This document shows positions 7,567-17,144 of a stretch of 64,000 nt of DNA, piece after piece. The translations under genes were made by a program, and so were the position numbers. Source of the DNA: Microbacterium sp. NC79 (lineage in GTDB: Bacteria; Actinomycetota; Actinomycetes; Actinomycetales; Microbacteriaceae). Under the pieces are notes generated by a model. That model made no database searches and had not been told where the DNA came from. It saw nothing but the letters and a program-made list of their open reading frames with translations. The DNA is taken from NCBI RefSeq assembly GCF_019061125.1, contig NZ_JAHQYI010000002.1, positions 186,001-250,000 on the forward strand. Reading direction: 5' to 3'. Numbering within the stretch: the stretch's first letter is position 1; the number at the start of each line of letters is the position of its first letter.

Positions 7567-10298
7567 GATTCCTCCACGGTTCGCAGTACGCTCGACACCT
7601 TCACGCGGCGGGAGAAGAACAGCGACAACAGGGTAAACAGGGCGGCAACCACGAGGAAGCCTCCCAGTGACAGGGTCAGCAGCAGCGGATCAACGCTGTA
7701 CGCCGGGGCGCTGTCTGCACCCGAGAACGAGCGCAGGTCAAGCACCTGAAACAGCAAAACCGGGAGCGCAAGGCCAAACGCTGTGCCTGCGGCGACGGCG
7801 GCAACGCAGAGCGGAACCAGCTCCCACGACACGATTCCGGCACCGGAGCGGGGCGGTGCGCCGAGCGTTTTCAGCAGTGCGAGTAGGCGGGAACGCGCAG
7901 GCGCGTTCAACACGAGCGTCAGCACGATCGCGATAGCGCACAGCAGCGCCACCAGCCCAATCGCGGCCAACAGCGTTCCGCGCAGGCCCGCCGTAGTCGC
8001 ACCCGACGTTGCCTCGTCAAGCGCCGACGCTGGCGTGATCCACGAGACAAATGGTTCCACTTCGCTTCGCACCTCATCGACGATCGTTGCCGGATCAACC
8101 ACGTCATCGAGGTCGAGGAGCAACGTTGACACGGTGCCTGCAGTCGGCACGATGTCGTCGAGATACTCTTCGTCGACAAGAATCCAGATCTCCATCGATG
8201 CGAAACCGGCCGTGTCTTCGACGACAGCAATAACGTCGGCCGTGACTTTCTCCTGGGTGCCGCCGATCGTCAAATCCCCCAGCGTAATGCCCAGGCGTTG
8301 CGACGCTGATTGCGAAGCGATGACGGGTACGGAACCATCAGCGCGCAGCGAGGAACCGTCGGGAATGAGCGCATCGGCATGCGGGGAGATACGCTCGAAT
8401 GCTTCGGAATCGAGCGCGTAGACCGGCACGCGCGTGGTCTTGTTGTTCACCACGACCGCGACGTTAGGCACATTACGCACCGCCACGACTTCGTTCACTC
8501 CGTCGAGAGCGGCCACCCGCTCGGCGGCATCGTCTGCGAAGCGCGGCACGCTGAGGGTGAGATCAGCACCGGCGCGAATCTCGGCGATCCGCTGAGCACT
8601 GGCGTCGATCGTGGAAAGCACCACGGTTGACGACACCGCGATTGACACACCGACGAGCAGGGCAAGAAGGGCAGCGGCCCCGGCCGAGGCTTCGCGCACG
8701 GCGCGGGCCGAACCAATGAAGTCGACGAAACCGTTGCCACGGCGAAGGCGCCCGTGCACGGCACGCATGACAAGCGGATACAGCCGCAGCGTGATGAGCG
8801 CGGCCGTCACGGTGAGCAGGAGCGGGGTGATCGTGGCAAGCGGATCGATCCCGGTTTGCGGGGTTCCGGAACCACGGGAGATGAAAGCGAGGGTGGCGGT
8901 GATGGTGAGGATCACGACGGCCATCTCCACGAAAACGCGCGTGCGTGCGGGCGTCGCATCGTCCACGCGCGTGGCGCGTTCGGCGCCAGGCGCAGATGCC
9001 GCGAGCGCCACCGCGGGAAAGAGCGCGACGGCGATCAGTAAGACGATCGTCAGCGGGGAGAAGAGGGGCGCACCTGACCGCGTGAACACCGTGAGCGTCA
9101 GGGCAATTCCGATGCCGACGCCGATGATCGCGGCAGGGACCGCGGCGATCAAGCCCTCCCCCGCCATCAGCAGGCGCCGCTGCGTCGGGCTCGCACCCCG
9201 TGCGTCCATGAGGGCGAAGGCGCTGCGACGATGCTGGGTGATCATGCGGGCACCGAGAATGAGCACGGCAGCGCCCACCCCGATCGGCCCAGACACAAAG
9301 ATCAGGGCGAGCGCCGTGAACGCATGGTTGGTGTTTGACACCCGCTCCAGCACCGGGCCCAGTTTCGTTTCAAACCGCGAACCCGACGGGAAGAACTCGT
9401 TGAGGGTGTGCGACTTGGCGATGAAGGTGTCGATCTCCCCCTGCAACACGACGGTATCTGCGTCTCTGATTTGAGCCGTGTCGATCGGGAACCAGTAGGT
9501 CGTTGGCACCGGAGCCCACGGCCGCGTCTGCGCGACGACAGCGGGATTAGCGAAGAAGTAGCCGGTAACGGCCGGTTGACCGAACGGATCGTAATTCGTC
9601 GTCGGACCGGTGAGCGGAACCAATTGCGACCAATACGAAGAGGATGCGTTGTCAGGCGTGTAGGTGCCAACGAGAGTGAGCTGCGGAGGCGAGGTCTCCA
9701 CCGGCTGCCCATTCTCATCGATCACAAACACTGAGCCGAGGGGCACTTCACGGGTCTGGCCGATTGCCCACTCAAAAGCCTCGGCGGTCGCCACCGGGGC
9801 GATCACTTCGAACGTGGGCACCGCACCGCGCGTCGGCACCAACTCCGGGAGCCGACCCTCGGTGAGTTCAAGATGCGTGTCGTAAAACGGATCCATCGCG
9901 AGGAAGACGCGTCGGTCCATTGCCGGATCCATGTTGCCCGCGATAGCCACATAGTGGGGTTCTTGCATGGCGGCTCGTAAGTGTGCCGGGGCGTTCCTGC
10001 GGATGTCTTGCATGCGGTCTTCGATGCCACCCCATTGCCCCCGATACTCGATGGGCAGACGCTCGGCAACGCCCGACGAGGGTGGGCCGGTGTCAGCCGT
10101 TCTGGCACCGAGATCACGGCTGGTCACCGACATTTCGGTGAGGTGTTCGCTGAGCGTATCTTCACGCACCGATGACAAAACGTGTGGCAACACCGTGATT
10201 GCGATGGTGAGGAGTGCGACGATAAACGCCACCACGAGGCTCGCGCCCGGCGCGTACCGCCAGTGCGTGCCGATCAGTCGACCACGTGACAGGCTCAT
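7563..10298 (-). CDS. Large FtsX-like ABC transporter permease, 911 aa
   Basis: The protein starts with a membrane helix (ASLVVAFIVALLTIAITVLPHV, about residues 20-41) and a large extracytoplasmic domain of about 280 residues. A first FtsX-type membrane domain follows (about residues 325-440), then a second N-terminal-like helix, another exterior domain, and a C-terminal FtsX domain (about 790-905). It is thus a duplicated MacB/FtsX architecture, commonly found in lipid, lipoprotein or peptide exporters that work on the cell surface rather than moving small solutes. The substrate is unknown. ATGA overlaps join it to the second permease and to the ATPase. Confidence 0.85.
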   Translation of the reverse strand: MSLSRGRLIGTHWRYAPGASLVVAFIVALLTIAITVLPHVLSSVREDTLSEHLTEMSVTSRDLGARTADTGPPSSGVAERLPIEYRGQWGGIEDRMQDIRRNAPAHLRAAMQEPHYVAIAGNMDPAMDRRVFLAMDPFYDTHLELTEGRLPELVPTRGAVPTFEVIAPVATAEAFEWAIGQTREVPLGSVFVIDENGQPVETSPPQLTLVGTYTPDNASSSYWSQLVPLTGPTTNYDPFGQPAVTGYFFANPAVVAQTRPWAPVPTTYWFPIDTAQIRDADTVVLQGEIDTFIAKSHTLNEFFPSGSRFETKLGPVLERVSNTNHAFTALALIFVSGPIGVGAAVLILGARMITQHRRSAFALMDARGASPTQRRLLMAGEGLIAAVPAAIIGVGIGIALTLTVFTRSGAPLFSPLTIVLLIAVALFPAVALAASAPGAERATRVDDATPARTRVFVEMAVVILTITATLAFISRGSGTPQTGIDPLATITPLLLTVTAALITLRLYPLVMRAVHGRLRRGNGFVDFIGSARAVREASAGAAALLALLVGVSIAVSSTVVLSTIDASAQRIAEIRAGADLTLSVPRFADDAAERVAALDGVNEVVAVRNVPNVAVVVNNKTTRVPVYALDSEAFERISPHADALIPDGSSLRADGSVPVIASQSASQRLGITLGDLTIGGTQEKVTADVIAVVEDTAGFASMEIWILVDEEYLDDIVPTAGTVSTLLLDLDDVVDPATIVDEVRSEVEPFVSWITPASALDEATSGATTAGLRGTLLAAIGLVALLCAIAIVLTLVLNAPARSRLLALLKTLGAPPRSGAGIVSWELVPLCVAAVAAGTAFGLALPVLLFQVLDLRSFSGADSAPAYSVDPLLLTLSLGGFLVVAALFTLLSLFFSRRVKVSSVLRTVEES

Positions 10299-13006
10299 TC
10301 AGCTGCCTCCGCCGTGCGTGTTGAGGTGGCATGCTTTCGCACCATCGCGGCGATGACGATCGCTGCGCCGATAAACGCCACCACGATGATTCCCACGACG
10401 ATGCCGACGATGGTGGGGTTCACGGCAAGCACGGGCTGGCGGGAACCCGGAACAGCAGCACCGACCAAGACCGGAATGATGAGCGCACTCATCGCCCAGC
10501 CGGCCAGCGCACCAAGCACAATCGATGTCAGCACCACGGTGGCGGCCTCCACCATGCGCATTCGCGCCTGCGCGCGCGGGGCGACACCCACGGCCCGCAG
10601 AATCAGAACTTCGCCAGCCCGCGTTGCGGTCAGCGACGCCAGCATCGCGATGAGGGCGATGGCTGCCAGCAGAGCGGCACCGATGGGCGCGATCCACCAC
10701 GTCGTGATGAGTCCTCCCGTGACAATCGCGGCAACGTCGGTCGGCACCGTAACATCGGCACCGAGCACCGTAGCGACCTCCGTGGGGTCAGCGCCCGCGA
10801 TCCAAATTTCATTCGGTGCCGCCGGGCTCGACGGCGTTGCCTTAAATGTTCCGATCGGCACCGCAGATTCCACGGCTGCATCCAGCGAAACGAGAACCGC
10901 CCGCGCGTCATGCGCACCCGGAATGGCCTCCACAATTGCCGCCACCTGTGTCGTAAAAGTGCGACCGGTTCCGGCGACTCGCAGCTCTACCTCATCACCG
11001 ACAGCGACGCTCAATTCGCGGGCAAAAGCCCCAGACATCACAGCGGGAATCACGGGGGCCGCGGCGCGCGAACTCCAAAAAACACCGTACGGCTTGCTGG
11101 TTTCGGCCACGACGGAACCACCGAGAACGAGGCTCGGGACGGCAGGATCAAAAGCAAGCGGAACCATGTTGCCATCAGTGCCGATGGCGAGCTGAGGTTG
11201 CGAGACGGTGACGATCGTGCCGTCGAAGCGGGCACCATCTGTCGCCGCCATCCCGACGCTGAGAATTCTCGTGGTGTTGGTTGGCAACAGCGTGGTCCCG
11301 GTCAGGGTCACAGAAATCTGGTCGCCGTAAAAGCCGCCATTGGGGTCGGGGCGGCGAGACTTCTCTTCGATGTCGTCGAAGGTGAGTGTCACGAGCGTCG
11401 CGACACCGTGTGCGTCGGCGACCCACAGCTGAGCAGTCGCCGTCACAACGGGAAATTCGAGCCCCTCAGCATTGACCGTGAATTGCACCTCGGTCGCGCC
11501 CTCGGCAACCGGGAGCGCATTCGTGGTCGTCGTCACACTCGCCGCCAGTTTCTGCGGGTCGACGAGACCGGGAATGGGGATGATGACGTCAGCAAGCTGG
11601 TCTTGTGACATGGCGAGCATTTCGGCACTGACGTCGCCCACCTCAACGTTGGCGGTGTACACGGCAGCGGCAATGCCCAGGCCGGTCGCGGCCCGCATAT
11701 CGGCCGGTTTCACAAACCCGATGTGTGCCCGCGTATCAGCGCCCGCCCCGAGGTCGGCGGCCGATTCGGATGCGCGCTCCCAGGTTGAAACGTAGCTGGC
11801 GGCGAAGACGGAACCAGACACGGTGATCACGACGAGGGCGACGGCCGTGGCGTATGCGGGCAAGCGTCGAGCGACGTTGCGCGCCGGGAGGCTGGGCGAT
11901 AGTTTCGGCCGCTTTCCCGCGATTGCGGCGATGATCCGTGCGAGTGGTGCCGCGAGCAGCACGGCGATGAGCGCCGCCGCAATGAGGGTGAGAATCGGCG
12001 CGAGTGACGACAACGCCACCCGCCAAGTGCCATCCACCGGCGCATCGCGGGTCGCGAACAGTTGCCACACCGAAAGCCCAGCGGAAAAGACGATCACGCC
12101 CAGCGCCCCGACAGAAGCAACCTGCGTGAAGCGCGCCGCTCGCGCCGAAATTCGCGCTTCGCTCTCGGCGGCGCGGGACACGCTAACCGCGGCCGTCAGC
12201 CCCAAGATGACAATCGTGCCGATAGTGAGGCCAAGCCCGCCCGAGATCGCACCGATGGTTCCTTCACCGGCACGGAACCAGGTCACGACAATCGCGCAGG
12301 CAAAGCCGATAAGGCTGGCGGCGAGGGTGATGGCGGTGACTTCGGCAGCGGTCAGGATGATCTTCTGCCCGCGTGACAGACCGCGCGCCGTGAGAAGCGC
12401 CGTTTCACGGGCCCGTGCGCGACCCCACGCTCGACTGAGTTCCATGACCGCAAACCAGCCAAGCACCGCGATGATCGCGAGCGGGATCGGCGAGATTGCT
12501 GCGCTCGCCACCGCGCCGGCACCCGCATCGGAAATCGTCGCCGCCAAACCGCCGCTGATTGTGAGACCACCAACGGCGGCGGTGGACTGACGGAAGCGGT
12601 CTTCGATCGTGTCGATACCTGACGCCATGCGGGACGCCGAGCCGGGAGTGAGCTTGTCGATATCTGGCGTGATCTTGTACTGCACGAGCGCGTCATCACC
12701 CTCGACGGCCGCACGTTCAATGTGAATGCTCGTGCCGAGGGCGCGGGTAATCACCGCTTCAGCTTCAGCGTCTTGCGCTGCCGGATCTTTACCCACCCGG
12801 GTTTCCAGCACCAGCACCGCCGACTCACTGGTTCCGATCGCCGTCACCAACGCGCGGTGCGTGTCGACCGTGATCCACGCGCCGAGGGTGGCCACCAAAA
12901 ACACCACGAAGGCGATGAGCAGGCCCACGCCCGCCGCGAGCGCGCCGTGGGCGAAGGTACGGGCGCGCGTCAATCGGCTCAGTCGGATCAGACGCGTCGT
13001 ACTCAT
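10295..13006 (-). CDS. Large FtsX-like ABC transporter permease, 903 aa
   Basis: First gene of the four-gene exporter operon. An N-terminal membrane helix (AAGVGLLIAFVVFLVATLGAWI, about residues 25-46) precedes an exterior domain. A block of membrane helices from about 165 to 360 includes the cytoplasmic loop ARARETALLTARGLSRGQKI, typical of FtsX domains (ALLrArGaSrrQ). A long exterior domain and a C-terminal FtsX block (about 770-895, with VLILRAVGVAPRAQARM) follow. It is homologous in layout to its neighbour but diverged, fitting a heterodimeric transporter. The start ATG at 13006 lacks an obvious strong Shine-Dalgarno, so a nearby start could be used instead. Confidence 0.85.
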   Translation of the reverse strand: MSTTRLIRLSRLTRARTFAHGALAAGVGLLIAFVVFLVATLGAWITVDTHRALVTAIGTSESAVLVLETRVGKDPAAQDAEAEAVITRALGTSIHIERAAVEGDDALVQYKITPDIDKLTPGSASRMASGIDTIEDRFRQSTAAVGGLTISGGLAATISDAGAGAVASAAISPIPLAIIAVLGWFAVMELSRAWGRARARETALLTARGLSRGQKIILTAAEVTAITLAASLIGFACAIVVTWFRAGEGTIGAISGGLGLTIGTIVILGLTAAVSVSRAAESEARISARAARFTQVASVGALGVIVFSAGLSVWQLFATRDAPVDGTWRVALSSLAPILTLIAAALIAVLLAAPLARIIAAIAGKRPKLSPSLPARNVARRLPAYATAVALVVITVSGSVFAASYVSTWERASESAADLGAGADTRAHIGFVKPADMRAATGLGIAAAVYTANVEVGDVSAEMLAMSQDQLADVIIPIPGLVDPQKLAASVTTTTNALPVAEGATEVQFTVNAEGLEFPVVTATAQLWVADAHGVATLVTLTFDDIEEKSRRPDPNGGFYGDQISVTLTGTTLLPTNTTRILSVGMAATDGARFDGTIVTVSQPQLAIGTDGNMVPLAFDPAVPSLVLGGSVVAETSKPYGVFWSSRAAAPVIPAVMSGAFARELSVAVGDEVELRVAGTGRTFTTQVAAIVEAIPGAHDARAVLVSLDAAVESAVPIGTFKATPSSPAAPNEIWIAGADPTEVATVLGADVTVPTDVAAIVTGGLITTWWIAPIGAALLAAIALIAMLASLTATRAGEVLILRAVGVAPRAQARMRMVEAATVVLTSIVLGALAGWAMSALIIPVLVGAAVPGSRQPVLAVNPTIVGIVVGIIVVAFIGAAIVIAAMVRKHATSTRTAEAAE

Positions 13007-13349
13007 GAACCCATTCGTCGTCGAGTGGTAAGACAGACGGGCACCTCATGAGCCCCCGGCAGTTCCTTTACCCTAATGCGCACACGCCCGCCCCGCGAGT
13101 AATGCCCCTGCCATCCTCCCTGCCGCCCCGCGAGCGCAGGGAGACGTGCTGCTCCCGCCTGAGTCGCGTGAAAATGCATCACGCATGACGAAAAGCCTTC
13201 CTCATTCGTCACTCTGGTTTACTTCTGTCACACGATCCGTTGCATCTTGACGGGTCCGAGCCCCGCCACCCGCTCACGCTCTGCGCGTCCTCGCTTGGCG
13301 AGCGTCTCCAGCCTCCCACTTACGGCACTCGCGGTGCGACACTGGAACC
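13007..13349. other. Divergent intergenic region, 343 bp
   Basis: This gap separates the start of the exporter operon (minus) from the DNA glycosylase gene (plus), so it should hold both promoters. I see no convincing -35/-10 pair. The only structure is a small CTCGC-TTG-GCGAG hairpin near 13292 and a short repeated GCATCACGCATGACG-like patch around 13178-13190. No RNA gene or coding remnant is apparent. Confidence 0.5.
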
Positions 13350-13925
13350 ATGGCTCTGCACATCACGGATGACCCGGCTGCTGACACACTGCTCACCGAA
13401 AACCCGCTCGCCCTCCTGATCGGCATGTTGCTTGACCAGCAGGTTGCGATGGAACAGGCGTTCAGCGGGCCGCTCAAGATCGAGCAGCGCACCGGGGCTC
13501 TGACGGCCGAGCACATTGCGTCGTACGACCCTGAGGCGTTTAACGCGGCATTCAGTGAGACACCGGCGGTGCACCGTTTTCCGGGATCGATGGCCACCCG
13601 CGTGCAGACGCTGTGCTCGGTTTTGGTCTCAGACTGGGACGGCGACGCTGCCGCCCTCTGGACCCGCGGCAACCCCACCGGCCCCGAGGTGCTCAAGCGT
13701 CTGAAGGCCCTACCCGGTTTCGGCGACCAGAAGGCCAAGATCTTCCTCGCGCTGCTCGGTAAGCAGTACGGCTTCACCGGTGAGGGTTGGCGTGAGGCCG
13801 TAGGCGCGTATGGCGACGAGGGCTCGTACCGCAGCGTCGCCGACATCGTGAGCCCCGAGTCCCTCACCCTGGTGCGCGAGCACAAGCGCGCCATGAAGGC
13901 GGCAGCCAAGGAAGCGAAGTCATGA
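13350..13925 (+). CDS. HhH-GPD superfamily base-excision DNA repair protein
   Basis: The 191-residue protein belongs to the small actinobacterial HhH-GPD group. The helix-hairpin-helix motif LPGFGDQKAK is at about residue 119-128, preceded by an N-terminal helix with the LIGMLLDQQVAMEQAF block conserved in this group. An acidic residue in VGAYGDEGSYRSVADI, about 30 residues after the hairpin, sits where the catalytic Asp of glycosylases usually lies. No iron-sulfur Cys cluster is present. It probably excises damaged bases, but the substrate is not known for this subgroup. Its stop overlaps the DUF1801 start by 4 bp. Confidence 0.8.
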   Translation: MALHITDDPAADTLLTENPLALLIGMLLDQQVAMEQAFSGPLKIEQRTGALTAEHIASYDPEAFNAAFSETPAVHRFPGSMATRVQTLCSVLVSDWDGDAAALWTRGNPTGPEVLKRLKALPGFGDQKAKIFLALLGKQYGFTGEGWREAVGAYGDEGSYRSVADIVSPESLTLVREHKRAMKAAAKEAKS

Positions 13926-14344
13926 ACCCGACCGGTGGTTCCGTCGACGAGTTCATCGCCGCGGTTCCGTCTGCCGTTCGTCAACGTGATGCCCTCACCC
14001 TGCTCGAGATGATGCGCGATATCTCCGGCCGTGAGCCCCAAATGTGGGGAACGATCGTCGGCTTCGGCTCGTGCCACTATGAGTACCCGACGGGCGGCTC
14101 CGGCGACATGCCGCTGATCGCGTTCTCGCCCCGCGCCGCGTCGATGAGCGTGTATCTGATGGACACGTCTGACCACGTCGCCGAGCTCGCGCAGGTTGGT
14201 CCGCACACCGTCGGCAAGTCGTGCCTGTACCTGAAGAACCTCGACAAAAACAACCTCGACGTGCTGCGCACCATCATTACCGATTCGTTCAATCGGGTTG
14301 TCTCTGAAGAGACGAGCTACGGAACCATTCGCGTCGACGCGTAG
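13922..14344 (+). CDS. DUF1801 (YdhG-like) domain protein
   Basis: The 140-residue soluble protein shows the DUF1801 pattern: SVDEFIAAVPSAVRQRDALTLLEMM, then WGTIVGFGSCHYEYPTGGSGDMPLIAFSPRAASMSVYLM, and a C-terminal GKSCLYLKNLDKNNLDVLRTII block. Members are small beta-rich proteins of unproven function, often acting as stand-alone or partner domains. The ATGA overlap with the HhH-GPD gene makes them a co-translated pair, which could point to a DNA-repair-linked role, but that is inference only. Confidence 0.8.
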   Translation: MNPTGGSVDEFIAAVPSAVRQRDALTLLEMMRDISGREPQMWGTIVGFGSCHYEYPTGGSGDMPLIAFSPRAASMSVYLMDTSDHVAELAQVGPHTVGKSCLYLKNLDKNNLDVLRTIITDSFNRVVSEETSYGTIRVDA

Positions 14345-14370
14345 GTGGGCGGGCTTGTCGGGCGGGCGAT

Positions 14371-14898
14371 TTAGAAGAAAATCGACAGCGCCTGAAGACC
14401 GACAGCACCGGCGGCGACGGCACCTCCCGTCCACGGCACCCACGTCGGAAACGGACGATACGTCGCCGTGTCGCGAGCGGCAACGTCGGTCGTCGTGAGC
14501 TTACCCAGCCGCACGCGGCCATCCCACCAAATCTCGGCCTTGTTCAGACTCTGGCCGATCGCTGCTTCAACCACGCCGCGAGCGCCGGGCTTGGAGACGG
14601 AACCACGGGCAACTACGGTGGCAAAGTTCGTGCGCACGGCGGTGACGTCGGTGAGCACGTGCTTCGCAATGTCGCTGGCGTGCGCTTCGTGAGCGAGGCG
14701 GTCACGTTTTTTCATCGTCGCATCGTGCGAAGCCTCGACCAGCGTGAACGCCTTCGCGAGCAGCTCTGAGAGTCGCTCGTGATAGTGCATGAGGCTCGTG
14801 GCGTACACATCGCCGTGCTCGGCGTGCGCGAAGTCAGCATCAGCGCGCAGGTCATCGAGCGCGGCGTCGGCCGCGGTCAGCGCTACGTTCATGTGCAT
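14371..14898 (-). CDS. Hypothetical protein with C-terminal membrane helix, 175 aa
   Basis: I do not recognise the family. Residues 1-90 are predicted helical and charged, with His-rich stretches (DFAHAEHGDVYATSLMHYHERL). The middle contains GVVEAAIGQSLNKAEIWWDGRVRLGKLTTTDVAARDTATYRPF, and the protein ends in a single hydrophobic segment (TWVPWTGGAVAAGAVGLQALSIFF) that could be a tail anchor. Two ATGs (14898 and 14892) are possible starts. It converges with the DUF1801 gene and lies 32 bp from the cysteine hydrolase on the same strand, so operon membership is uncertain. Confidence 0.55.
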   Translation of the reverse strand: MHMNVALTAADAALDDLRADADFAHAEHGDVYATSLMHYHERLSELLAKAFTLVEASHDATMKKRDRLAHEAHASDIAKHVLTDVTAVRTNFATVVARGSVSKPGARGVVEAAIGQSLNKAEIWWDGRVRLGKLTTTDVAARDTATYRPFPTWVPWTGGAVAAGAVGLQALSIFF

Positions 14899-14930
14899 GG
14901 GCCTAGTTTACGAAGTGGCGGCCAGAAAAC

Positions 14931-15500
14931 TCAGTGAGAAGTAGCGGCGAGAATTTCAGCCGTCGTCGCGAGAGAAATCTGCGGCGGATACAGCCCCATC
15001 ACATGCACGGCGGCCGCGTGGTTCTCAGCCGTTGACCCCGCGCACGCATCCGTCGCGACGGTCACCCACGCTCCCGCATCCGCTGCTGGCAACACGGTCG
15101 AGAGCACACAGCAGTCCGTCGAGACGCCGGTGATCACAAGCTTCGGGGCGGGCCCGGTGATGTCGGTAAGCGCTTCACCCCACTTGCCAAACGTGGGGAG
15201 GTCAACGGTCGGTAGCGGGCTGAGATCACGGGCTTCAGGAACCAAGTCGAAGAGGTGATTGTCGGCCGGCTGGTCGGCAAATGGCCAGGCGGCGAAGTAC
15301 TCACCCCACGACGTTTCGCGATCGGCCGTCGGCACCCAGCGCGTCACGATGACCCGCTCACCAAACGCCGACGCCAGCGCACGGATGTTCGCGAACGCCT
15401 CATCAAAGAAGGGCGACGCCCAGTCAGAGTCTGGTGCCGCGAAAATGACCTGCGGGTCGATCACGACGAGCCAAGCGTCGCGATCGACCCGCAATGTCAT
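14931..15500 (-). CDS. Isochorismatase-family cysteine hydrolase
   Basis: The 189-residue protein has the family's catalytic triad in the expected order: Asp15 (VVIDPQ), Lys106 (TFGKWG) and a Cys at 130/131 (VSTDCCV). Family members hydrolyse amide or vinyl-ether bonds (nicotinamide, ureidoacrylate, N-carbamoyl compounds). The start overlaps the stop of the NCS1 permease by 4 bp, so a nucleobase-derived or related substrate imported by that permease is a reasonable guess. The sequence alone does not separate nicotinamidase from other subgroups. The zinc-ligand histidines expected of classical nicotinamidase are not clear. Confidence 0.8.
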   Translation of the reverse strand: MTLRVDRDAWLVVIDPQVIFAAPDSDWASPFFDEAFANIRALASAFGERVIVTRWVPTADRETSWGEYFAAWPFADQPADNHLFDLVPEARDLSPLPTVDLPTFGKWGEALTDITGPAPKLVITGVSTDCCVLSTVLPAADAGAWVTVATDACAGSTAENHAAAVHVMGLYPPQISLATTAEILAATSH

Positions 15501-16966
15501 GCCTGCTCCTGTCGACGGATAATGCCGCGACGGAAGATGAAAGTCACGACGAAGCCGATCACGAGAGCGAACAGCACGCCGAGGTTCGCCCAGCCCCAGT
15601 CACCGTCCTTACCACCAACGAGACCCAGCAGGTAGCCCTGCCAGTTGTTCCAGGCGGCATCGTCGGCGAAGTTGTTTTGTACGAAACCCCAGCCAATAAT
15701 CGTGGCGGCAATCAAGGTTCCGACCGAGATCCAATCCCACGCACCGTAAATGCCCTTCTTGTCGAAGAGCGCGTCTTCGTTGTAGACGGCGCGACGGCTG
15801 AAGATATCGGCAATCAGAATGCCTGCCCATGCGGCGAGCGGAACACCGAGCGTGATCAGGAACGACTGGAACGGGCCAAGGAAGTTCTCGGCAAAGAACA
15901 CGACGTAAATGGTTCCGAGGGTCAAGATGAGGCCATCGATCGCGGCCGCCTTCGGGCGCGCAATCTTGATGCCGAGGCTCAGCAGTGTGAGGCCCGAGGA
16001 GTAGATTCCGAGCACGGCGCCAGAAACCAGCGCGAGGATCGCGGTCAGCAAGAACGGGATGAGTGCCCAAATCGGCAGGATTGTGGCCAGCGCACCCACC
16101 GGGTCGGCGGCGATGGCGGCATTGAGCTCGGGGTCAGAAGCAGCAAGCAGCAGACCGAAGGTCACCAGAATGACGTTGGCGACGGAACCACCGATCGTGT
16201 TCCAGAACACAATGCTGGAGTCTTTCGCGTCGCGGTGCTGGTAGCGCGACCAGTCGGCGGCGATGTTGATCCAGCCGAGGCCAAAGCCGGTCATCACCAT
16301 GACGAGCGCGCCGATGACGGCCGTCATGCTTCCGGCTGGCACCGACATCACGGCGCCGAAGTCGATGTGACCGACGGTGAGGAAGATGTAGATCACCGTG
16401 ACGATACCCGTGAGCCAGGTCAGCACCGCCTGCATCTTCATGATCGTGTGGTAGCCCAGCACCGAGGCGGTGACGATGAGCGCCGCCACGATCACGGTGG
16501 CGAGGATCTTGATGAACATGTCGTTCGACTCATTCGACACACCGAGCTGCGTCAGCACCGTCGACGTGGCGAGCACGGCGAGAATCGCGAGGAACGTCTC
16601 CCACCCAATCGAGACGATCCAGCTCATGATGCCGGGAACCTTTTGTCCCTCCACACCGAACGCCGCGCGCGAGAGCACCATGGTGGGTGCTGAGCCGCGC
16701 TTACCTGCGATCGCGATGAAACCGCACAGCACAAACGAAATGACGATGCCGACGATGGACACGATCGTCGCCTGCCAGAACGAGATGCCAAACCCGAGGA
16801 CAAACGACCCGTACGACATACCGAACACCGACACGTTGGCCGCGAACCACGGCCAGAACAGGTCTGAGGGCTTGGCGGTGCGCTCCGACTCGGGAATGAT
16901 CTCGATGCCGTTGCGCTCGATAAGGGTTGATCCGGTGAGAATGCCGTCACTGCTCTGAGTAGACAC
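15497..16966 (-). CDS. NCS1-family purine/cytosine permease
   Basis: The 489-residue protein has about 12 membrane helices and an N-terminus (IEIIPESERTAKPSDLFWPWFAANVS) diagnostic of the NCS1 (CodB/PucI-like) proton or sodium symporters for nucleobases, allantoin and hydantoins. The ASxxFG-like FVLGFGISFWQA stretch and the GKRGSAPTMVLSRAAFG loop after helix 2 are typical. The start is GTG at 16966 with a good GGAGG site. The downstream co-translated cysteine hydrolase suggests uptake and breakdown of one substrate. The 130 bp upstream is AT-rich around 17050-17075 and probably contains the promoter. Confidence 0.85.
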   Translation of the reverse strand: MSTQSSDGILTGSTLIERNGIEIIPESERTAKPSDLFWPWFAANVSVFGMSYGSFVLGFGISFWQATIVSIVGIVISFVLCGFIAIAGKRGSAPTMVLSRAAFGVEGQKVPGIMSWIVSIGWETFLAILAVLATSTVLTQLGVSNESNDMFIKILATVIVAALIVTASVLGYHTIMKMQAVLTWLTGIVTVIYIFLTVGHIDFGAVMSVPAGSMTAVIGALVMVMTGFGLGWINIAADWSRYQHRDAKDSSIVFWNTIGGSVANVILVTFGLLLAASDPELNAAIAADPVGALATILPIWALIPFLLTAILALVSGAVLGIYSSGLTLLSLGIKIARPKAAAIDGLILTLGTIYVVFFAENFLGPFQSFLITLGVPLAAWAGILIADIFSRRAVYNEDALFDKKGIYGAWDWISVGTLIAATIIGWGFVQNNFADDAAWNNWQGYLLGLVGGKDGDWGWANLGVLFALVIGFVVTFIFRRGIIRRQEQA

Positions 16967-17095
16967 GATGCCTCCGTCGGCTCCGTTGCTGAATAGTTCT
17001 GAGCATCAGTGTGGCACTGTCACCTAGCGGAGGGAACAACTTTCATCGTCTTATTTCTCAAAGATATAAAAATGTAACGAGCCGCCGGAACCTGC

Positions 17096-17137
17096 GAAAC
17101 GGGGCGTGCGACCGACCGGTCATGCACGCCCCGTTTC
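17096..17137 (-). terminator. Hairpin terminator after the M18 aminopeptidase gene
   Basis: Perfect 14-bp arms GAAACGGGGCGTGC (17096-17109) and its complement (17124-17137) enclose a 14-nt loop, starting 7 bp after the stop at 17145. There is no clean U-run, so it may act as a stem barrier or a Rho-assisted terminator. Confidence 0.65.
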
Positions 17138-17144
17138 CGGCAAG

